Shown here: positions 58,115 to 64,000 of the stretch, piece by piece
How the letters are laid out: each line of letters starts with the position of its first letter
Numbering within the stretch: the first letter of the stretch is position 1
Source of the DNA: Isoetes taiwanensis
Taxonomy: Eukaryota; Streptophyta; Lycopodiopsida; Isoetales; Isoetaceae
Direction: 5' to 3'
Assembly: GCA_021234155.1 (NCBI GenBank)
Contig: JAJEKV010000006.1
Location: 2,610,741 to 2,674,740, forward strand
Length of the DNA: 64,000 nt
Notes under the pieces: generated by a model
What the model was told of the DNA's origin: nothing
What the model saw: the letters and a program-made list of their open reading frames with translations, nothing else
The model's database searches: none
Position numbers and translations under genes: made by a program

Positions 58115-58188
58115 ATTTTGCAAAAAAATAGGGAATCTTTAAGGAATATTCCTTTTTGTTCCCGTTTCGTTTCAAATGCAATCTTGTT
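58115..58188 (-). repeat. Giant element right TIR
   Basis: Inverted counterpart of the left end: AACAAGATTGCATTTGAAAC, then a GAAACGGGAA variant and a GGAATATTCC palindrome where the left end has its foldback, then AAAGATTCCCT. Confidence 0.83.
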
Positions 58189-58275
58189 TGGGGCCCATTG
58201 GATAACGATTTTCTTGAAGGATCCACCCTTTTGGTGTGTTGGTTATCACTAGAGGTGCTAGTGCGTAACATCATC

Positions 58276-59308
58276 ATGTGGAATCTACCTTTTGATCCTG
58301 CTATTAGCCTCGATATCTAAGATGGTTTGCCCCTGTAGCTTTTATGCTTCCTGAATCTTCCTCGGAAAATCTTCTGCCTCTCTGTCAATGAAGCTATTAT
58401 CCAAATCTTTCTGTTGTTGTAGCAGTGACAAGACTCATCGGTTTTGTAATCTCGTTCTTTGCACTCTGGAAGATCCTGATGTCATTCAAGGAAAAGGTAT
58501 TTTTTACCTTTGACGATGATAGGGGATAGGCTTATGATGTCCGGCCCCTTTGAGCAAAGTAACTCGATTATTTGTTGATCCCGATTGAAGCAACCGCTAT
58601 GCCATCTCCTATTCCTCCTATTGGTTTATTTGTCGATGAAGGCTTCATCTTCATCTTCATCACCATGTTATTCGTTGGGAAGATCTCCATAGTTTAAAAG
58701 CAACTACTCTTCACCCCTAGAATCTAAGGTTCGCCATTGATTGGCTGTATGGACAGCTCACATATGATATTCTAGGCTCTATAAGACAAGAATATGTCTA
58801 ATGCAACGTTGTATGAAAAGTACCTCGCCTCGTCTGGATGTCATTGTCGCAGTAGTTCTAAGATGCACCAGGCTTTATTATATAAAGCACTAGCAATGTT
58901 TGGCACATGACTCAAAGCTGCCTGGAGAGAGTCCTTAGGTACAAAGTCTCCTATGCATGGGGGCAATTGATGTAGACTAGGACCGACTTTTTGTTGGAAT
59001 TGGTAGACAAGTTATGAGGTTGCAAATTTCAGGTTACTCATGAGTTGCGCCTGGGGGTGTTTTGGCGAGGTCATAATGGTCTCTGCCGCAACTCGTGAGT
59101 AATCGAGTTGTTTATGGGCCAAGATGAATCCAAAATGGGAAAGTAAGGGCATAATCCTGCTTTATTCACCTTACTTAGCCCATATACATGCTTCATTTTC
59201 AAAAATCCAACATCAAAATGAGAAAACAAGCCACTTACTCATGACCAAAGGCCATTTTTTACCTCACCAAAAGTGGCCGCGGCGCAATTTGTAAGTAATT
59301 GCCAATTT
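58276..59308. other. No gene recognised
   Basis: Pre-insertion flank of the SMART element. The short ORFs show no similarity I recognise. Confidence 0.4.
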
Positions 59309-59550
59309 TTGCTATAAATTTTATCATTTTGAAATAAAACGAATTATAAGATAGATAAATAGATAGTAGTTTTAATGTCACGCCACTAGGCAGCATCCAA
59401 CTGGATATGTGACCACACACCACACTATATTGCTACAAATTTTATCATTTTGAAATAAAACGAATTATAAGATAGATAAATAGATAGTAATTTTAATGTC
59501 ACGCCACTAGGCAGCATCCAACTGGATATATGACCACACACCACACTATA
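59309..59550. repeat. 121-bp tandem duplication
   Basis: Units 59309-59429 and 59430-59550, starting TTGCTATAAATTTTATCATT or TTGCTACAAATTTTATCATT, about three differences. Confidence 0.95.
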
Positions 59551-61417
59551 TTGCTTCCGCTTGGGTCCACGCTTCTCCAACCACCTTTACGCTGTTGTTG
59601 GGGATTTGACCCCCAATAGTATCAATGTGATCAGACGGACAGCCGAACTTCAGACCACTTTTCATTAAAGAACTGAAGTATGTTACCACTAGATTAAAAG
59701 CAAATGTATTACACTCCCGAATTCCCAAAATTAGTGACTTTTATTTTAACAAAAGGCCTGCTTTTATACAAAGGGTCAAAAATTTTTTTATACATGGCTT
59801 GTTGGCCCAGGGTTTTGGCACCCGGTCAACATGGCTAAACTCATGTAATTTTGTATGTAAAAGTGGAAGGGGTCAATTATAAAGCCCAAATGTTGTAAAG
59901 GTTTAAGGCACCAAAAATTAAAAGGGCCTAGATCTAGTTTAAATTTAAGGGCTTCTAAGATTTACTGTTAGTGGTTGAAAGCGATTATCTAAGGCTAGGA
60001 TGAAGAAGCGAGAAATGAAGGGTATTAAAGATGGTGATGGTGGAGATGGTGGCCAGAGATTTGGAGCATTTTATGATTTATGGGAAGGAATTTATAAAGA
60101 AAACACTGAAAGCCCCATCCCACACGGGAGAGGTCCCAGAGACCTCCAGATTCTCCATGTGATCGTGGTGCCTCCCCAGGCTGAGAGGCAGTTGAGGCTG
60201 GCTTAAGCCAGGCTTCTTTTGTTCTTAGTTAGATTGGAAGATTATTTCCAAATTAAAGACTTTTTCTTATTTCTGGCTCTTCACCAATCCATTCTGAATC
60301 CCATTCCGCTTGCACAGTGCTCTCTCTGTTCTTTAGTGGTTAAAGACATCAAATGATCCTGATTCTTGGGCTCTGGAGGCCAGCCTTGTTGGGGATTGTG
60401 GGGAAAACCAGGCCACAAAAGGAGGTCTCTACCCAGGATAATTCCTCTCCCCAAAGACTGCTCTGTGTTATGTTTTCATTCCCTCATTGCTTCTCATCTC
60501 TCACATGGTTAATGCCCATTGGGGCCCCGCTTTTCCATTGCCTGGAGGTGCCTGCAGTGCCTGGTTGAAGGAGGCCAAGAACACCTGGGGCAGTAGCCCA
60601 GCTATGAAGAATGGTTCCCAACAAAGAATGCACATGAAGAATGCCTTATAGAATGCCTGAATATTTTCTATGCCAGCCTACCAATTTCAAAGTTTTGCTC
60701 AAGGTAACACCTTTATCTTATTTCACTTTGCTGAATGTATCCGGTCCCAGACACTTCAAAAGCCTCAAGAGGTAAAGCCCCGAGCGAGTTTCAGAGAAAA
60801 GGCGAAAGGAATGCCAAGCCTGGCTAGTTCGCAGTTTGCGCTCTTAAACCCTCAAGAGAAAGGGCAGCAAGGAAGGAAGGAGGAAGGTAACGCACTGCCG
60901 ATTCACAGTGAACGCGAATGAAACCCGTTTGAAGACATCTCACCATAGCCAAGCTGCCTCTCGCCAGAGAAAAGAGCTTTGAGCAGCCTTTAGTAACTGG
61001 CCACCCTTTCCACCCATAATTTCATCTTCTCAGTTTCATGCCTGACTTTGATTTTGTTTTTTCCTTTTTTCTTTTGTTTTTGCCACCTCCAAATTTTCCT
61101 CCACGTTGCCCCATTTGCCCCTTTGTTATTTTTACCTACTCTCTTATTATGCATATCCATCTACTATAGCCTACCTTACCTTGCACATTATTACCATTTT
61201 TTGCCTTCACATTTTGTTTGGGCGTGCCCATCTCTCTGGAAGACCATTGCCCCATGCATTTTTCAGTACCCCCAAGGCCAAACTTATCATTACTCTTCTA
61301 TATCTTTCTCATGGCACATATATTATGGTGTTTACATAGTATGGGATGTCGTATGATGGTGTTGTTAACATAGTATAGATGTATGCTTATGTACACACTA
61401 CAAGAGTTATATTTTGG
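59551..61417. other. Retrotransposon-like non-coding block A
   Basis: No gene. The stretch 59830-60420 is related at perhaps 60% to 61710-62250, sharing in order CATGTAATTTTG, AAGCCCAAA, ACTAGTTTA-like, GAGGCTGGCTT, GATCCTGATTCT and TGGGGAAAA. This looks like two diverged copies of an LTR or leader region. Confidence 0.35.
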
Positions 61418-61640
61418 TGTTGGAGTACCTAAAACTACTCAAGGATTCTATGAATTGTTGGAGTACACCTAAAACCTCAAATATTGTATCATCATTCTAT
61501 GGTGTTGGAGTACACCTAAAACCTCCAAAGTTTATTATCATTCTATGGTGTTGGAGTACATCCTAAAACCTCAAAAGTTTTATTATCATTCTATGGTGTT
61601 GGAGTACACCTAAAACCTCAAATCATTGTACTCAAATGGA
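61418..61640. repeat. 46-48-bp minisatellite, five units
   Basis: TTGGAGTACACCTAAAACCT plus CAAA...TATCATTCTATGGTG repeats with periods 38, 47, 46 and 48 bp. Confidence 0.9.
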
Positions 61641-63560
61641 AGAAGAAGTTGAAGCATTTGGGCGGGGAACCCGACCCATTTTATAGATGTTGACTGCTTG
61701 GCATCACATGAAACCATGTAATTTTGCATGCTTAAAAGGAAGGGAATGTTGAGGAAGCCCAAAGTCAGCCCAGGAACGGGGGAAAGGGGCCTGGGACTAG
61801 TTTAGCGGCTTTGGGTGATTTTTGAAAGGGTTGGAAAGAGGGAAGTATTTTTATTCAAGGAGAAGAGGGCAGAAATGAAAGATGAAGAGGCAAAAATGAT
61901 GTAGAGATGAAGGTTGAGCTTGGATGGATGAGATTAAGGCAAGAATGAAGAAACAGAGATACTCCAGCCCTTCTCCTGACCATTTGACCTTAGAGGTCTG
62001 AGTGAATCTCTCCTGATCTGATTGCAGAGTCTCCATGTTTTGTGAGGCATGGAGGCTGGCTTTCATCAGAGCTCCCCCTTCTGTCTAGAAGTGATTATGA
62101 TGGATTTTGGGCCCCAAAGATTCTTTTGAATTAGCCTCTCACTGGCCTTAACTCCATTCTGTATCAGAAATTTCCCACTATCTCAAGTGCGATCAAATTC
62201 GATCCTGATTCTGCTTCCTGAGCCACTGGGGAATGGTGGGGAAAATCCGTCAATGAAGCCATAAATTTTGAAGGAATTGAGCCATTCCTGCTGCAGTCCT
62301 GACCATGGCCTGTTGTGGGCACTTATTCTGCCAGGGATGTCTCCCTGAAAGGGATCACCCTCCATCCAGCCATTTCTAGAATGAGTCACATAAGCCGAGT
62401 TGCCAAACCCAGCCAAAATCTCCCAACAATCTCTTGCAAACTTGTTCATGATATGAAACATTGGCCCCGCTTAGTGACTGGGATTCTTCGCTTTCCCGAG
62501 GATTTCTAGTCTTCCTTCCTGCAGTTTTCCTCAGGCAGCTTCAGTTTCTGCCTCCTGGCAGGAGCCATCCAGCAATGCGCCTTGGCCATAAAAATATTGG
62601 TTATTCTTCCTTAGGCTCATGCACTGTCAGGGTGTTCCTGCTTTCATGGATCCACCAGCTCTGTGGTGGTGATCCCTTTCTAAGCCCAGCCTCCCAAGAC
62701 AGGCCTGCCCGCCTGGATCTCTGAGTGGTTGTTTCTTCTTGGCAGATTAACTGCCCTCCCAACTGAAAACCCAAGCCCAAAGGCCACCGCCACCAGTGCA
62801 GACCAAAACCGGTCTGTCGGGGTGCAGTGGCCGCATAACCCACCCTACCCTGACCACGAGCGTGAGTCACCCTTTGGGCAGGCATCTCTTGCAGAAGCGG
62901 CAGCTGGTTATTCTGTACCACCAACTCTCCAGTTGCCTCACAGGCCCAGCCACAGTGATCACGGGCCCACAAAGCAGCCACCATGATTCAATTCCAATCA
63001 GAACAAGTCCCCATAGTCTCAGTTTACCAAGTCCCAGCCCGCCAAATTCAAAGCGGCCTCAGCCACCACAGAACTAGAGGTCAATCAGACCACCTAGCCT
63101 CCCAGGACTTAAGTGTAACTCTCCTCCTACAGAGAAACAAATGGGAGGTCTATAATGACTCATCTAAACAACAGCCCAGAATACACCAATATATGTAAAC
63201 TTCTGAATCAAGGAAGAATTTAAAAGTTCCTCTCACTGGCCTCATTTAGGATTATCAATTAGGCAAGAATTAAAGACAAGCCCCAGTTTGTGTCCCAAAT
63301 TTAGTTGAGACTTGTCCTGGGCAAGGACCAACCCGTCCCACCCCCACTGTCTCCAGTCCTGCAAAGATAGTACCTCCTGAATTACTAAGCAAAGGGCCAC
63401 TCCTGACAGAGCTCACTCTGTTCAAAGACCTGACTGCAATTCCACAAAAGCCTGCAAACCATTCCCTGAATCTGAATGGCCAGGAATCCAAAACCAAAAG
63501 CCTCAGGCTGAAGCCTCCAGGCCCCAAATCAGCTCTTGGCCTCACAGTGCCATTTGCCCG
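61641..63560. other. Retrotransposon-like non-coding block B and unassigned sequence
   Basis: 61710-62250 is the diverged partner of block A. 62500-63560 is more GC-rich with several Pro/Ser-rich short frames on the plus strand, possibly decayed gag, but no gag, RT or integrase motif can be named. Confidence 0.3.
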
Positions 63561-64000
63561 ATACGATGCCCGGCACATGCGTAGTCATTAACGCATGGGC
63601 AGCCACCGTTAGATGGAGTGCTCTCCTCGATATGCCACAATAATATAGTAGCCATCCCGGCTACAGGTAGCTTTGTCGGTCAATTGATTACGCTGCGTTG
63701 AAATGTCGGCGTTGAGTCCCGGGCCCCAGAAACATATTGGTGCATCAACATAATATATTCCACAAGTTCATTGGCAGGTATTACAACAATAATGGCATCA
63801 ATTCCTCTCATGGAACCGGCCGGTCATACCCAGATCGTCCAACCCTTCGGCGTATCTGGCATAAGCGTACCCGGTGGATGATGGTCATACCGCATTCAGC
63901 ATGAGCCATCGAATGGCCGTCGCACAAGGTCTGTGGAATCATACGGGAAAATGCCATTATCAACTGGCGGCCAGCAATTTTAAACGAACCAGCGCATCAA
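63561..64000. other. Segment of distinct composition at the window end
   Basis: About 50% GC without the homopolymer runs common elsewhere. A plus-strand frame near 63870 reads HTAFSMSHRMAVAQGLWNHT, open to the window end, but I recognise no family. It may be the edge of another element. Confidence 0.25.

Larger units (their letters stand above)
38526..58188. mobile_element. Giant TIR DNA transposon, 19663 bp, with ParB-methyltransferase and DUF7869-like genes
   Basis: Ends AACAAGGTTGCATTTGAAAC (left) and, inverted, AACAAGATTGCATTTGAAAC (right) match at 19 of 20. Homology resumes at AAAGATTCCCT about 30 bp further in on both sides. A 4-bp duplication TGGG flanks it (38522-38525 and 58189-58192). 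The host SMART LTR is exactly reconstituted without it, so this was one insertion. Contents: ParB-DNA methyltransferase gene and a CxCxxC-motif gene start (minus, left half), PPR and LINE remnants, a palindrome-rich array, and a broken DUF7869-like gene (plus, right half). I find no DDE catalytic core, tyrosine recombinase, Helitron helicase or DNA polymerase, so the mobilising enzyme is not identified. The genes present are decayed. Confidence 0.85.
38270..58270 (+). mobile_element. SMART/TRIM retrotransposon (334 bp) split by a 19.66-kb insertion
   Basis: 5' LTR 38270-38391 (122 bp, TGATATGG...GCATAACA), a 2-nt gap, initiator-tRNA-Met primer site TGGTATCAGAGC (38394-38405), a 90-bp interior, a purine tract AAAGAGGGGGAGGAAT (38466-38481), then the 3' LTR starting at 38482. 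That LTR stops matching at 38525 and resumes at 58193, ending GCGTAACA at 58270. Its two pieces add to 122 bp and match the 5' LTR at about 93%. TCATC flanks both ends. Everything between 38526 and 58188 is therefore an insertion. Confidence 0.93.

Noticed and set aside
38526-58188. Integrated Maverick/Polinton, virus or Helitron as explanation of the 19.7-kb insertion
   Set aside because: No polymerase, capsid, packaging ATPase, integrase or Rep/helicase motif is visible. The ends have TIRs and a duplication, unlike Helitrons.
63670-63722. tRNA-like A/B-box pair (TAGCTTTGTCGG, CGTTGAGTCCC)
   Set aside because: The boxes deviate from consensus and no cloverleaf can be drawn. A SINE head cannot be excluded, but there is no tail.
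1-64000. CRISPR array, rRNA operon or bacterial operon
   Set aside because: No regularly spaced 25-40-bp direct repeats with unique spacers, no rRNA-like conserved blocks, and genes are intron-bearing and plant-like.

Overview
The window is nuclear DNA from a land plant with a large, repeat-rich genome. A fern is my best guess. The evidence is introns with plant-type GT/AG splice sites, a conserved plant ataxin-2/CID gene, remnants of PLS-type pentatricopeptide repeat (PPR) proteins written in the style common in ferns, interstitial CCCTAAA telomere-type repeats, Ty3/gypsy elements and plant L1-type LINEs. There is no rRNA gene, convincing tRNA gene or CRISPR array. Only one gene looks intact: the ataxin-2/CID homologue on the minus strand (CDS 17790-21874, about 15 coding exons, an untranslated first exon and a TATA box near 23233).

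Layout. 1-3 kb: the 3' end of a broken LINE with a TAA-type tail (minus). 3029-14115: an L1-type LINE flanked by a 15-bp target duplication. Its 5' third (ORF1) is inverted against its 3' two thirds (ORF2), as expected of twin priming. A young 4.26-kb LTR element without coding capacity (7736-11992, LTRs about 99% identical, TSD ATTAA) sits inside ORF2. 14.1-16.3 kb: a 133-bp TA-flanked MITE and a PPR pseudogene split by a 610-bp hAT-type MITE. 17.8-23.2 kb: the ataxin-2/CID gene. 23299-25470: a Pack-MULE-like element (9-bp TSD, long TIRs, subterminal repeats) that carries a damaged cold-shock-domain gene and ends about 50 bp upstream of the ataxin-2 TATA box. 25.5-31.7 kb: non-coding DNA with tandem repeats and one strong 40-bp foldback. 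31.7-37.1 kb: two broken Ty3/gypsy copies (minus), the second split by a 1.59-kb solo LTR.

38270-58270: a tiny SMART/TRIM retrotransposon (122-bp LTRs, tRNA-Met-type primer binding site, TSD TCATC). Its 3' LTR is split by one 19.66-kb insertion with terminal inverted repeats (38526-58188). The split LTR and the TSDs 20 kb apart show that everything between arrived inside one giant DNA transposon, or later inserted into it. Its left half carries, on the minus strand, a multi-exon gene joining a ParB-like domain to an N4/N6-type DNA methyltransferase, and a two-exon start of a gene with a CxCxxC...H transposase-associated-like motif. Its right half carries, on the plus strand, a broken gene resembling the transposon-associated DUF7869 family. 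Palindromic TATTCCGGAATA motifs cluster in and around the methyltransferase gene. A 0.5-kb array dense in CACGTG, GACGTC and GCATGC palindromes lies mid-element. I regard this element as the most interesting, possibly undescribed, system here.

58.3-64 kb: no confident genes, a 121-bp tandem duplication, two diverged copies of a retrotransposon-like block, a 46-48-bp minisatellite, and an end segment of different base composition. Nearly every transposon gene has small indels, whereas the ataxin-2 exons read cleanly. The frameshifts therefore look like decay, not general sequence error.
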